A stretch of DNA of 58,866 nucleotides from CAYONP01 sp964405335. Its GTDB lineage: Bacteria; Armatimonadota; UBA10988. The notes beneath the pieces are model-generated. The model searched no databases, was not told where the DNA came from, and was given only the letters and a program-made list of their open reading frames with translations. The position numbers and the translations under genes are program-made. Every line of letters starts with the position of its first letter. Within the stretch, counting starts at the first letter, position 1. Shown piece after piece: positions 16,353 to 25,034 of the stretch. Where the stretch lies: NCBI GenBank assembly GCA_964405335.1, contig CAYONP010000028.1:1-58866 (forward strand), in the 5' to 3' direction.

Positions 16353-17408
16353 TCAAACATTGAAGCGGAAGAGGATGACGTCGCCGTCCTGGACCACGTA
16401 GTCGCGGCCCTCCAGGCGCCAGCGTCCGGCCTCCTTGCAGGCCGCCTCGCTGCCCAGGCGGGCCAGGTCGGCGAAGGCGATGGTCTCGGCGCGGATGAAG
16501 CCGCGCTCGATGTCGCTGTGGATCACCCCGGCGGCCTGCGCCGCGGTGGTGCCGCGGACAATCGGCCAGGCGCGCACCTCCTTCGGCCCGTGGGTGAGGA
16601 ACGAGATCAGGTCGAGGCTGGCGTGGCAGGCACGGATGACCTTGTCGCGGGCCGGTTCGGCAATCGCATAGTCGGCCAGGAAGGCGGCCTGGTCGGCGGC
16701 GTCGAGGCCGGCGATCTCGGCTTCCAGCTCGGCGCAGAAGGCCGTCGCGGCCAGGCCCCGCTCGGCGGCGAGGTGGGCCAGCTCGGCCGGCACGCCGGCC
16801 GAGAGCGACCCCTCGCCGACGTTGGCCAAGATGACCATCGGCTTGAGGGTCAGGAAGCGGAAACCGCGCAGCATCCGCTCTTCTTCGGCGTCGAGCCGCA
16901 TTCCGCTGAGCGGCTGCTCGGCCTCGAGCTGGGTGTGGCAGCGCTGCATCAGCTCGAACTCGGGCTGTTGCTGGCGCAGGCCCTTGCGCAGGTCGCCGGC
17001 CAGTCGTTCGAGCCGGCGTCCGACGGTGGTATGATCGGCGACGGTGAGTTCGAGCAGGACCTCGTCCAGCGCGGCGGCGGGATCGAGCGGCGAGCCGTCG
17101 GCGTCTAGGTCACCAAAGCAGCGGATGGTCACCGCCAACATGTCGGCCTCGGCCAGGGCGGTGGTGAACCGGTCGGCGGCCCGGCCCGACAGCTCGGCGG
17201 CACGCTGCTCGAACACGTCGCAGAAGATGATCTCGGCCGGGGTGACCTTCTGCGGCCGGGCGATCTCGGCCAGGCGGTCGAGCCGCGCGTCGGGCACGTG
17301 GGTGACCCGCCGGTGGCCCTCACCGCTGCCGGTCAGGGCACGGAAGGCGGTGGTCTTGCCGCTCTGCGGCCGGCCAATCAGGTAGACTTCGAGTGCGCTC
17401 GTGTTCAC
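16353..17408 (-). CDS. YchF-like P-loop protein with DUF933/TGS C-terminus, divergent switch regions
   Basis: This 351-aa protein aligns by eye along the whole of the translation-associated ATPase YchF. It shares the P-loop (GRPQSGKT, residues 12-19), DARLDRLAEI, RCFGD, FLTLKPMVILANVGEG (the ANxxE-type base site), KEVRAWPI, AAQAAGVIHSDIERGFIRAETI and the TGS ending YVVQDGDVILFRFNV. Unlike true YchF (about 363 aa) it lacks the switch I segment after the P-loop and the DxxG-containing stretch, so nucleotide handling probably differs. The start is a GTG at 17408 and no ATG is available. It is divergent from the POTRA gene. A canonical YchF may exist elsewhere in the genome. Confidence 0.85.
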   Translation of the reverse strand: MNTSALEVYLIGRPQSGKTTAFRALTGSGEGHRRVTHVPDARLDRLAEIARPQKVTPAEIIFCDVFEQRAAELSGRAADRFTTALAEADMLAVTIRCFGDLDADGSPLDPAAALDEVLLELTVADHTTVGRRLERLAGDLRKGLRQQQPEFELMQRCHTQLEAEQPLSGMRLDAEEERMLRGFRFLTLKPMVILANVGEGSLSAGVPAELAHLAAERGLAATAFCAELEAEIAGLDAADQAAFLADYAIAEPARDKVIRACHASLDLISFLTHGPKEVRAWPIVRGTTAAQAAGVIHSDIERGFIRAETIAFADLARLGSEAACKEAGRWRLEGRDYVVQDGDVILFRFNV

Positions 17409-17474
17409 CGGGTGCCTGCTAGACCCGGCCGCGCCGTTCGCGCCGGGCCGGCCGGCTCCTGCCGGGAGGCGACC

Positions 17475-19634
17475 ATGCGGCGTGTGGCGGCCGGTTGGCT
17501 GATCTGCTGGACTCTGGCGCTCGGCGCCCGCGGCGACAACATCCGGCGGATCGAAATCCGCGGGATCGAGAAGGTCAGCGAGGCGGCCGTCCGCCGCGAC
17601 CTGCCGGTCCAGCAGGGCGAGCCGTTCGAGCCCGCGCAGCTCGACGCGGCGCGCGACTACCTGCTCGGCCTCGGCTTCTTCCTCGAGGTCCAGGCGACCA
17701 GCCGGACCGAGGGCGCCGCGGTCGATCTGCAGTTCGTCGTGGTCGAGAACCCGACCGTCCAGCGCGTGCAGTTCGAGGGCAACACCGTCATCGCCTCGGC
17801 GGCGCTGCGCGAGGTGCTGGCCACCCGTCCCGGCGAAATCCTGAGCATGCTCGCCGTCCGCGCCGACGCCACGCACATCGGCCGCATCTACACCGAGCGC
17901 GGCCTGTTCGTCAACGTCGAGCCGCAGGCCGCACCGCAGCCCCTGCGACACGACCAGCCGGTGACGCTCACCTTTCAGATGGCCGAACTCAAGCTCGGCG
18001 CGGCCCGCTGTCAGCCGCTCGGCTACCTGCGCGCCGAGACCGTGTCGCGCCTGTTCAACCTTGAACCCGGCGCGCTGCTGCGCCGCGGCGAGCTCGTCGG
18101 CCAGCAGCAGCGGTTGTTCGAGACTGGGCTGTTCAAGGGCGTCGACGAGCCCCAGACGGTCGATACGCCGCAGCCCGACGTGGTCGACCTGGTCTATCCG
18201 GTGGCGCTGGCCGATCGACCGGTGCTGACCGCCGAGACGCTGCCGCTGGTCGACCTGCCTCGTCTGGCGCGCGCCGCCCGGCTCGGCGCGGTCGATATCA
18301 CGCTGACCGCCGACGACCTGCTCCCGGCGGTGCCCGTCGAGGAGCTGGCCCGCCGGCGCGGCGCCGCACGCGCGGCCCTCGAGACCGGCACGCCTCGCCA
18401 GCGGGCCAACGCGGCGGCCGACCTGTTCGCGGCCACGCGCGGCGCCGGCCGGCCGGCCGGCGACGAGGCGGCGATGGCCGCCGAGCGGCTCGGCGCGCTG
18501 GCCGACCGCAACGCCGACGAACAGCTCCGCTTGGGCTCGGCGCTGGCTTACCTCGGCCGTGCCGACGAGGCGGTGGCCCCGCTGACGGCGGCGCTCGACG
18601 ACACCGGCCTCCGGCTCGACGCCGCGGCCGAGCTGGTCAACGTCCATGCGGCGCGGGTACGCACCGGCGGCGAGGCGGCGATGGCCGACCTGACCGCGGT
18701 GGTCGACCTCGGCTGCGCCGCCTGCCTGGCCCTGCCGGCGGAGCCATCGCTGGCGCAGTTGACCGCCGGTGTGCGGTTCTTCTACAACGCGCTCGGCGTC
18801 TCACCGCTCGGGCCGGGCCTGGCGGCCAAGGTAAGCCTCGACGGGCCGGTCTGCCGCCGATTGATGTCCGCCGTGCAGCCCCTCGTCGCGGGTGAGCCGG
18901 GCGACGAAGCGATCCGGCACATCGGCAAGCTGGTCACCGCGGTCGCCTTTCTCGGGGTCAATCTGCCCCGCGACGGCGCGGGCGAGCGGGCCTGGACCGA
19001 GTTCCGTCTACTCCTCACCCCGACCCGCGACGTGCTGCTCAGCGCCGGGCTCGAGGGCTCGGCTGACCGCGAGGGCTGGTTCTTCGCCGCGCTGTGCGAC
19101 CTGCTCCGCGGCACCGGCGGCACCTGCCGCGTCACGGCCTTCGCCGGCCTGGCCGAAGAGAGCGACAACGAGCCGCTGATCGACCTGCTCGTCATCTCTG
19201 CCCTGGAGGGTCCATTGACCGGTCTGGACGGTGGCCAATCGGCCGAGCTGCTCGCCCGATTGGCCGGCGACCCGGCCGAGCCGCGGCCGGCGCTGAGCGG
19301 GTGGGGCGCGGAACTGCTCCAGGCCAAACTGGCCCTGGCGCTCCGCGACGCTCTGCCGGCAGAGGCCACGGCTGAGCGCGAGACAGCCCGCCAGACCGCC
19401 GAAGCGGCCGCGAACCGGGCCGCCGAGCTGCGGCCGGATCACCCCAGCGCCTGGTGGCTGCTCGCCCTGGCGCGGCTCAAGTCATCGGAGCCGCTCACCG
19501 CCAGCACGGCCTGGGACCGGCTGAACACCATCGATCCGCAGTACCGAGACGCCGCCTACCTGCGCGCTCTGCTGCTGCTGCTGCGCGGCGAGACCGAAGC
19601 CGGTCTGGCCGCCATGGCGCCGGCGGCCGGCTAA
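17475..19634 (+). CDS. POTRA-domain protein with a helical repeat C-terminus and no beta-barrel
   Basis: This 719-aa protein starts at an ATG preceded by GGGAGG and has a signal peptide (MRRVAAGWLICWTLALGARG). Three POTRA modules follow, about residues 22-92 (IRRIEIRGIEKVSEAAVRRD), 95-170 (VQRVQFEGNTVI, then IYTERGLFVNVE) and 171-245 (LFNLEPGALLRRGEL, then LFETGLFKGV). In BamA/Omp85 such modules precede a 16-strand barrel. Here the remaining 470 residues are Ala/Leu/Arg-rich helices that look like TPR-type repeats, ending in AWDRLNTIDPQYRDAAYLRALL. It is therefore probably periplasmic, a scaffold or chaperone for outer-membrane protein assembly or secretion. It ends in a 4-nt convergent overlap with a PhyH gene. 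Confidence 0.85.
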   Translation: MRRVAAGWLICWTLALGARGDNIRRIEIRGIEKVSEAAVRRDLPVQQGEPFEPAQLDAARDYLLGLGFFLEVQATSRTEGAAVDLQFVVVENPTVQRVQFEGNTVIASAALREVLATRPGEILSMLAVRADATHIGRIYTERGLFVNVEPQAAPQPLRHDQPVTLTFQMAELKLGAARCQPLGYLRAETVSRLFNLEPGALLRRGELVGQQQRLFETGLFKGVDEPQTVDTPQPDVVDLVYPVALADRPVLTAETLPLVDLPRLARAARLGAVDITLTADDLLPAVPVEELARRRGAARAALETGTPRQRANAAADLFAATRGAGRPAGDEAAMAAERLGALADRNADEQLRLGSALAYLGRADEAVAPLTAALDDTGLRLDAAAELVNVHAARVRTGGEAAMADLTAVVDLGCAACLALPAEPSLAQLTAGVRFFYNALGVSPLGPGLAAKVSLDGPVCRRLMSAVQPLVAGEPGDEAIRHIGKLVTAVAFLGVNLPRDGAGERAWTEFRLLLTPTRDVLLSAGLEGSADREGWFFAALCDLLRGTGGTCRVTAFAGLAEESDNEPLIDLLVISALEGPLTGLDGGQSAELLARLAGDPAEPRPALSGWGAELLQAKLALALRDALPAEATAERETARQTAEAAANRAAELRPDHPSAWWLLALARLKSSEPLTASTAWDRLNTIDPQYRDAAYLRALLLLLRGETEAGLAAMAPAAG

Positions 19635-20350
19635 CGCAGCCTTGGCCCGGCGTCGGGCGTGGCGCCGTAGCTGTAGATCATCCCGCGGCGCGGCTGGTCC
19701 GACTGGTTCGGCGGCGAGTAGTGCAGCGTGAGGCAGTCGAACAGCACCATGCCGCCTGGTCGCACCGGGCAGTGCACCGCGCGGTCCAGGTCGATCGCCT
19801 CGAGCGCCACCTGCAGCTCGGCCCGATGGTGGTCGAGCAACCCCAGCCGGTGGCTGCCCGGGATGACCTGCAGGCAGCCGTTCTCGGGCGTCGCCTGGTC
19901 GAGCGCAATCCAGGCCGAGAGCTGGTTCGGCTGCGGGTTCTGCTTGCGCCAATAGGCCCAATCCTGATGCCAGGGCTTCTCGCTTCCGTGCCGCGCGGGT
20001 TTGAGCATCAGCTTGTTCGAGTGGGCGTAGACCTCGGGCCCGAGCAGGCCGGCCACGATGTCGAGTAGCGCGGGCCACTCGCCGAGTTCACGGAACGGCG
20101 CCGAGATCTCGGCCAGGCTCTGGATCTTGCGGAACACGCCCGCCGCCTTGACATCGCCGCGGAACGGGTTGTCGCCGCTCTTCTCGAGGTTGAACCCCCC
20201 ATCATCGGCGCTCAGCCCGGAGCGCTCGGCGACGATGCGATCGACCTCGGCGCACAGTGCATCGACCTGCTCTGCCGACAGGAAGTCATCGATCAGCAGG
20301 TAGCCGTCACGCTGGTAGTCGGCCACCTGGTCCGCCGAGAGTCCGGCCAT
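19631..20350 (-). CDS. Phytanoyl-CoA dioxygenase (PhyH) family protein
   Basis: This second PhyH-type Fe(II)/2-oxoglutarate oxygenase (239 aa) opens with the typical YQRDGYLLIDDFLS. Metal ligands are His128 and Asp130 (PWHQDWAYW) and His210 (LTLHYSPPN), and the 2-oxoglutarate Arg is about residue 221-222. It is closer to the generic PhyH clade (NKLMLKPAR, ENGCLQVIPGSHRLG) than to the 301-aa relative at 6913-7818, so the two are not recent duplicates. GGGAG precedes the ATG. It is downstream of the low-complexity secreted protein gene, with a hairpin between them, and convergent with the POTRA gene. The substrate is unknown. Confidence 0.92.
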   Translation of the reverse strand: MAGLSADQVADYQRDGYLLIDDFLSAEQVDALCAEVDRIVAERSGLSADDGGFNLEKSGDNPFRGDVKAAGVFRKIQSLAEISAPFRELGEWPALLDIVAGLLGPEVYAHSNKLMLKPARHGSEKPWHQDWAYWRKQNPQPNQLSAWIALDQATPENGCLQVIPGSHRLGLLDHHRAELQVALEAIDLDRAVHCPVRPGGMVLFDCLTLHYSPPNQSDQPRRGMIYSYGATPDAGPRLR

Positions 20351-20369
20351 GCACTGCTCCCGAAACGGT

Positions 20370-20401
20370 TCACCGCGGCCCGCCGGGGCGGACCGCGGTG
20401 A
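20370..20401 (-). terminator. GC-rich hairpin, possible terminator or attenuator
   Basis: The arms TCACCGCGG and CCGCGGTGA (9 bp) enclose a 14-nt loop between two leftward genes. It has no proper U-tract, so termination is uncertain. Confidence 0.4.
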
Positions 20402-20425
20402 GGCAACTCGCGCCGCGAGCGGCGT

Positions 20426-22051
20426 CTAGTTGAAGTCGTACCGCAGCGCCTCACGCAGGGCGGCATCCTGGAAGATGACGGTGTTGATGGTGCGCGCGAA
20501 GTGCCCCACCTTGACCTCGTCCTTCTGGCTGCCGGCCGCGCCACCACTGCCACCCGGCATGCCGGGCCCCATCGAGCTGCTGCCGCCGCCGGGCATGCCG
20601 GGCATCATGCCACTGCCGCCGGGCATACCAGGCATCATGCCGCCGCTGCCGGGCATACCGCCGGGGCCCATCGCCGCGCTGCCAGCGGCCGAGCCGGAGC
20701 CGGGCGGGCCGGCGGGCATCAGGCCGGGCATGCCGCCGCCGGGCAGGATCGGCGGAGCGCCGCCGCCGCCCATGCCGCCCGGAGGCCCGATCGGCGCGCC
20801 GCCCATGATGCCGGGCGCAACGTCCATACCGGGCCCGGCCATGCCGGCCGCGCCGCCGCTGCCCGACGACTCGATGGCGCAGTGCTGCTCCATGTTCTCT
20901 TCGACGCGCAAGATGCTGCCGACCTCGGGCTGGAAGGCGAAGTAGGTGGTGCGCACGCCGCGGAGCAGGATGGTCGTGCCCCACTTCTGCTCTTCGGGCG
21001 GGCCGGGCTGTCCGCCGCCGGCCGCACCACCGGCCGCGCCGGGACCCATCGCGCCGGGCGGTCCGCCGGCCGCACCGCCGGCGCCGCCGCTCTCGGGCAC
21101 CCGCACGCCGGCGAGGGTGACCCGGTAGGGCCCGCCCTCGAACTCGCTGCGGATCACCGCGCAACGCGCCCCGGCGTACCACTGCACACCGGTCAAGGTG
21201 TGCGTGGCCACCACCTCGTCAATGTAGTTCGACCGCGGATCGACCAGAATCCGCAGCTCCGACCGCCACTGGTCGCCGACCTTGACGGGCTCCTCGGGGA
21301 ACTCGAGGTTGAGCTCGGCGTACGGAAACTCGACCGGGGTCAGGTCCTCGCGGCGGATGATCTGCCCCAGCGGCTCCTGCAGGAACGAGAGGAACCGCCC
21401 GTGAGCCTGCATGTCGCGGCCGCCGAGCATCGGCCGGCCCTCGACATGGCCATAGACGCTGTTGCGCACCTGGGCCTTGCCGTCGGGATTGCGCCACAGG
21501 ATGCGCTCGTCCCACCGCGCGGCGACGACGCCGCCAAACCCGCCGACGCGCAGCTCCTTGAACGCGTCGTCACCCAGGCCGTCGCCGCCCTGGACGTTGA
21601 TCGACGAGGAGCCGCGGTAGCCGCTCGAGCGGCCCGGCGTGAGATTGTAGCGGAGCAGGATGCCGGTCGCCGGGATCTGCGTCTCCGGCACGTCGTTCTG
21701 CACCTCGATGGTGATCGACTTCTGGCCGATCACCTCGCCGGCGGCGTTGTAGCCAATCGCCAGCACGCGGTACTCGCCGTCGGCGATGCGCGTCTGCTCG
21801 CCCTGGGTCTGCCACTCGAAGCTGAACAGGCCGTTCGCATCGGAGATGGTGGCGCTGTTGAACTCGAGCGTCTCATCGGCCGGACCGATGTAGAAGGCGA
21901 CCGAGCCCGTCTCATAGGCTGCGCCGAGGTCGACCTGCACCGTCACATCGCCGCGGACGGTGGTGCCGGCCGGCTCGATGAACTCGATGTTCTGCGCCAC
22001 GACCGCGCCGCCGGCGGCCAACAGGCCGATCAGGACCGTGACCATACGCAT
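20426..22051 (-). CDS. Secreted protein with N-terminal Ig-like region and Gly/Met/Pro-rich low-complexity C-terminus
   Basis: This 541-aa protein has a signal peptide (MRMVTVLIGLLAAGGAVVAQ). An Ig-like segment of about 100 residues follows (IEFIEPAGTTVRGDVTVQVD, DGEYRVLAIGYNAAG), then a middle part with many beta strands that ends near residue 400. The last part is a Gly/Pro/Met/Ala low-complexity stretch with repeated GMPG and MMPGMPGG units, closed by a short ordered tail (VKVGHFARTINTVIFQDAALREALRYDF). I know no function. The start has GGAG 7 nt upstream and lies 9 nt after the HIT gene stop, so it is in an operon with it. A surface or matrix role is a guess. Confidence 0.8.
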   Translation of the reverse strand: MRMVTVLIGLLAAGGAVVAQNIEFIEPAGTTVRGDVTVQVDLGAAYETGSVAFYIGPADETLEFNSATISDANGLFSFEWQTQGEQTRIADGEYRVLAIGYNAAGEVIGQKSITIEVQNDVPETQIPATGILLRYNLTPGRSSGYRGSSSINVQGGDGLGDDAFKELRVGGFGGVVAARWDERILWRNPDGKAQVRNSVYGHVEGRPMLGGRDMQAHGRFLSFLQEPLGQIIRREDLTPVEFPYAELNLEFPEEPVKVGDQWRSELRILVDPRSNYIDEVVATHTLTGVQWYAGARCAVIRSEFEGGPYRVTLAGVRVPESGGAGGAAGGPPGAMGPGAAGGAAGGGQPGPPEEQKWGTTILLRGVRTTYFAFQPEVGSILRVEENMEQHCAIESSGSGGAAGMAGPGMDVAPGIMGGAPIGPPGGMGGGGAPPILPGGGMPGLMPAGPPGSGSAAGSAAMGPGGMPGSGGMMPGMPGGSGMMPGMPGGGSSSMGPGMPGGSGGAAGSQKDEVKVGHFARTINTVIFQDAALREALRYDFN

Positions 22052-22060
22052 CGCCGTCTC

Positions 22061-22558
22061 CTAGCTTTCGCCGACCGCTTCCCAGCCGGCCCTTAACTTC
22101 GCAAAGGTGTCCGGAAGTTCCTCCGGCAACACCCGCGTCTCGCCAATCACCGGCATGAAATTCGTGTCGCCAACCCACCGCGGGACCAGATGCAGGTGGA
22201 GATGATCCGCGATGCCCGCCCCGGCCGCCGGGCCGAGATTGAGCCCGACATTCACGCCGGCCGCGCGCAGCACCTCACGAAGCACCGCCGTCCAGCGCGC
22301 CGCTGAGTGCATCATCTCCGCCAACGCCGCCTCCGAAACCTCGCTCAGCCAACCGGCATGGCGGTACGGCACCACCATGATATGACCCGGATTGTACGGA
22401 AAGGTGTTCAGGATCGAGAAGCACTCCTCGCCGCGCGACAAGACGTAGCAGCGCTCGTCGCAGTCGCCGGCCGCCGCCGCGCAGAAGACGCAGCCGCCGC
22501 CCGGTTTCTTCTCCCCGACGACATACCGCATCCGCCATGGCGCCCAGAGGCGCTTCAT
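22061..22558 (-). CDS. HIT family hydrolase/phosphorylase (Ap4A-type)
   Basis: This 165-aa protein is a histidine-triad nucleotide-binding enzyme. The motif HLHLHLVPRW places the triad at His119, His121 and His123. YNPGHIMVVPYRHAGWLSEV is the conserved substrate-loop strand, and the N-terminal WAPWRMRYV with CVFC is typical of the bacterial Ap4A phosphorylase/hydrolase branch, where the cysteines can bind zinc. It probably splits dinucleoside polyphosphates or related nucleotidyl conjugates in the cytoplasm. The ATG at 22558 is preceded by GGAGAGGG; an in-frame GTG at 22588 is less likely. A good promoter lies about 75 nt upstream, and the low-complexity secreted protein follows in the same unit. 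Confidence 0.93.
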   Translation of the reverse strand: MKRLWAPWRMRYVVGEKKPGGGCVFCAAAAGDCDERCYVLSRGEECFSILNTFPYNPGHIMVVPYRHAGWLSEVSEAALAEMMHSAARWTAVLREVLRAAGVNVGLNLGPAAGAGIADHLHLHLVPRWVGDTNFMPVIGETRVLPEELPDTFAKLRAGWEAVGES

Positions 22559-22635
22559 GCTCCCGTCCCTCTCCTTTACTTCGGTCACGCGACGCCCGTT
22601 GACAGGGCCGGACGCGAATCCGCCCCCGCCGCCGC

Positions 22636-22665
22636 ATTATCGCCAATCTGCCGGTGGGTCGTCAA
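22636..22665 (-). promoter_or_regulatory. sigma70-type promoter of the HIT operon
   Basis: TTGACG (22665 to 22660), an 18-nt spacer and GATAAT (22641 to 22636) read leftward to the HIT gene at 22558. The rest of the 303-nt gap 22559-22861 holds only one copy of the 29-bp repeat. Confidence 0.75.
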
Positions 22666-22723
22666 CCGCCATCGCCTCGGCAAGGCGATCGATCGGCACT
22701 GACCCAAGCTCTGGGCCCCAGAC

Positions 22724-22752
22724 CGGTGCCACTGGCGGCTTGCCCGCCAGTG
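22724..22752 (-). repeat. 29-bp palindromic intergenic repeat, copy 2 (inverted)
   Basis: This is an exact reverse complement of the units at 8-36 and 30420-30448. Identity ends sharply at both edges, which marks the repeat boundaries. Confidence 0.85.
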
Positions 22753-22861
22753 TCCGGACGGTGTAGGATCCGCTTCCAGCGCCGCTTCCAGCACTGGTGG
22801 ACACGCCGCCCGCGGCACACCAGGCCGGCCAAGTCCGCGCCGTTGGGTGGCGTCCGTGGGT

Positions 22862-23896
22862 TCACCCATCCATCAGATGGCGGAGGATGAAGATATCCAG
22901 CTCCTCGTAGTCCCGGGCGGCGATCAACTCGCGCTCGGCCGCGCGGTCGAGGCTGCGCACCTTGTCGACCAGGCGCAGGAAGACCTCGCGCGAGTTGGCC
23001 AGGTGCTTGAGCTGGTGCTCCTGGCGGGTCGTCCGCATCGCCTTGACGTCGAAGGCGACCATCTCCCCGTTCGCGCCGTAGCCGGCGTCGTCGAGCACGC
23101 GCACCTGGTCGAATGCGGTGCGCAGGTTGGCGCTGCCGAACGACTTGTCCTGGTCGTACTTGAGCCCGTTCTGGTCGTTCAGATGCACGCTCCACAGCTT
23201 GCCCGCGCTGAGCGCGAAGGCCATCTCGTCGGACGGGTCGAGCCCGGCCAGAACCGCGTGGGCCGACTCGACCAGCGCCCCGACGCGGCTCGGGTCGCTG
23301 GTCCGATAGCCGAGCGCCAGGGCGTGGCCGATGGTCGGCAGATAGGCGATGTCCATCGGCTCGTTCGGCTTCGGCTCAATCGCGATCCGGACCTCCGCGT
23401 CGTAGGCCAGCAGCGCATCGACGGCGTCGATCAGGTGCTGCGTGGCCGTCCGCGCGCACTTGCTCTCGCGCTGGTAAGTGCCCTCGCGCGCCAGCCACAG
23501 CACGACCAGCCCACAGCCCAGCGCGCGGCCGACGTCGATGGTCTTCTTCGAGCGCTCGATGGCCGCCGCGCGGACCGCCGGGTCATTGGCGGTGTAGCCG
23601 CCGTCGACCCACTTGGGGTCCTCCCACAGCCGCGGGGCGACGATCTCGGCGGCCAGGCCGAGGTCGTCGAGCCGGCGCTTGAGGCCGCTCGCGGCGTCTT
23701 GGATCTGCGCGGGCGTCAGCGCGTCGATGCCCGGCACCGCGTCGTCGTCGTGGAGCATGACGGCCTCGAAGCCGAGCTCACGGAACCAGCCGAGCTTGGT
23801 GTTGAAGGCGACCGATTCGCGGACCGTCGGGCCGAACGGGTCGGCGCCCTCGTGGATGTTCCACGGCCCGAAACTGAACTTGTACACGCCCGGCAT
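22862..23896 (-). CDS. Xylose isomerase-like TIM-barrel sugar isomerase
   Basis: This protein of about 344 aa has XylA-type landmarks: KFSFGPWNIHEGADPFG at the N-terminus, RIAIEPKPNEP with the metal-binding Glu, HLNDQNGLKYDQD with further metal and substrate ligands, and a C-terminal FDVKAMRTT strand. It should interconvert an aldose and a ketose using divalent metal, in the cytoplasm. The sugar could be xylose, but related family members act on other sugars. AAGGAG is 8 nt before the ATG at 23896; an ATG 6 nt further up (23902) is too close to the ribosome site. It is divergent from a second TIM-barrel isomerase, sharing a 128-nt promoter region, which suggests a common sugar pathway. Confidence 0.88.
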   Translation of the reverse strand: MPGVYKFSFGPWNIHEGADPFGPTVRESVAFNTKLGWFRELGFEAVMLHDDDAVPGIDALTPAQIQDAASGLKRRLDDLGLAAEIVAPRLWEDPKWVDGGYTANDPAVRAAAIERSKKTIDVGRALGCGLVVLWLAREGTYQRESKCARTATQHLIDAVDALLAYDAEVRIAIEPKPNEPMDIAYLPTIGHALALGYRTSDPSRVGALVESAHAVLAGLDPSDEMAFALSAGKLWSVHLNDQNGLKYDQDKSFGSANLRTAFDQVRVLDDAGYGANGEMVAFDVKAMRTTRQEHQLKHLANSREVFLRLVDKVRSLDRAAERELIAARDYEELDIFILRHLMDG

Positions 23897-23955
23897 GCCC
23901 ATCTCTCCTTGCTGCCCGCACGGTTGGTCGGGCCGTGCCGGCGACCTTCTCGCGG

Positions 23956-23984
23956 TTGACTTGCACCCGGTCAGGTGGTACGCC
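23956..23984 (+). promoter_or_regulatory. Candidate promoter for the sugar isomerase/epimerase gene
   Basis: TTGACT, a 17-nt spacer and TACGCC precede the ATG at 24025. The -35 is good and the -10 weak. Confidence 0.4.
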
Positions 23985-24024
23985 TTGCGCGCGGCCGCGT
24001 GCCGCGGGGAAAGGACTCAGTTTC

Positions 24025-25020
24025 ATGGCACGACCCGTGACGTTGTTCGTCGGCCAGTGGGCCGACCTCGATTCGGAGACGATGTTCGCCAAGGCCAAGT
24101 CGTTCGGCTACGACGGGGTCGAGCTGGCCTGCTGGGGCGACTTCCTCGATGTTCGCCGCGCCGCCGACGACGCCGCCTACGTGGCCGAGCGCAAGGCCCT
24201 GCTGGCCAAGCACGGGCTGCAGCTCTATGCCATCAGCAACCACCTGGTGGGCCAGGCCGTGTGCGACCTGATCGACGAGCGGCACCAGGCCATTCTGCCG
24301 CCGCACGTGTGGGGCGACGGCGACCCCGAGGGCGTGCGCCGGCGCGCCGCCGAGGAGATGAAGACCACCGCCCGCGCCGCGGCGAACCTGGGGGTCAAGG
24401 TGGTCAACGGCTTCACCGGCTCGTCGATCTGGCACAAGCTCTACTTCTTCCCGCCGACCGGCGCGGCCGACGTCGAGGCCGGCTTCCAGGACTTCGCCGA
24501 CCGGTGGAACCCGATCCTCGACGTGTTCGACCAGGTCGGGGTCAAGTTCGGCCTCGAGGTCCATCCTACCGAGATCGCCTATGACATCTGGAGCACCGAG
24601 ATGGCGCTCGAGGCGGTCGGCCGGCGCGAGGCGTTCGGGTTCAACTTCGACCCGAGCCACCTGCACTGGCAAATGGTCGATCCGGTCAAGTTCATCGACC
24701 GTTTCGCCGACCGGATCTACCACGTCCACGTCAAGGACGCGATCATCACCCTCGACGGCGAGAGCGGCATCCTGGCCAGCCACCTGTCGTTCGGCGACCA
24801 CCGCCGCGGGTGGGACTTCCGCAGCCCCGGCCGGGGCGGCGTCGACTTCGAGGAGATCATCCGCGCGCTCAACCGCATCGGCTACGGCGGGCCGCTGTCG
24901 GTCGAGTGGGAAGACTCGGGCATGGACCGCGAGCACGGCGCGCGCGAGGCCTGTGACTTCTGCCGCCGGATCGACTTCGAGCCGAGCAGCATCGTCTTCG
25001 ACGCGCAGTTCGCCGAGTAG
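24025..25020 (+). CDS. Sugar phosphate isomerase/epimerase (AP endonuclease 2-like TIM barrel)
   Basis: This 331-aa protein of the xylose-isomerase-like TIM-barrel superfamily carries the usual metal ligands along the barrel: Glu in GLEVHPTEIAYD, Asp and His in FNFDPSHLHWQ, His in HVHVKDA and a terminal Glu in LSVEWEDSG. Such enzymes isomerise or epimerise sugars, sugar phosphates or inositol derivatives, and the substrate cannot be read from sequence. The ATG at 24025 follows GGGGAAAGGA; the frame continues upstream but without conserved sequence. It is divergent from the xylose isomerase-like gene and convergent with the Uma2 pair. A perfect 24-bp palindrome lies at its 3' end. Confidence 0.9.
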   Translation: MARPVTLFVGQWADLDSETMFAKAKSFGYDGVELACWGDFLDVRRAADDAAYVAERKALLAKHGLQLYAISNHLVGQAVCDLIDERHQAILPPHVWGDGDPEGVRRRAAEEMKTTARAAANLGVKVVNGFTGSSIWHKLYFFPPTGAADVEAGFQDFADRWNPILDVFDQVGVKFGLEVHPTEIAYDIWSTEMALEAVGRREAFGFNFDPSHLHWQMVDPVKFIDRFADRIYHVHVKDAIITLDGESGILASHLSFGDHRRGWDFRSPGRGGVDFEEIIRALNRIGYGGPLSVEWEDSGMDREHGAREACDFCRRIDFEPSSIVFDAQFAE

Positions 25021-25034
25021 CAGTCTCGACCGGC

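Noticed and set aside
19631..19634. Convergent stop codons overlapping by 4 nt (also at 46272-46275)
   Set aside because: Noted as a sign of compactness; CTAA/CTAG overlaps are common in dense genomes and not evidence of regulation.
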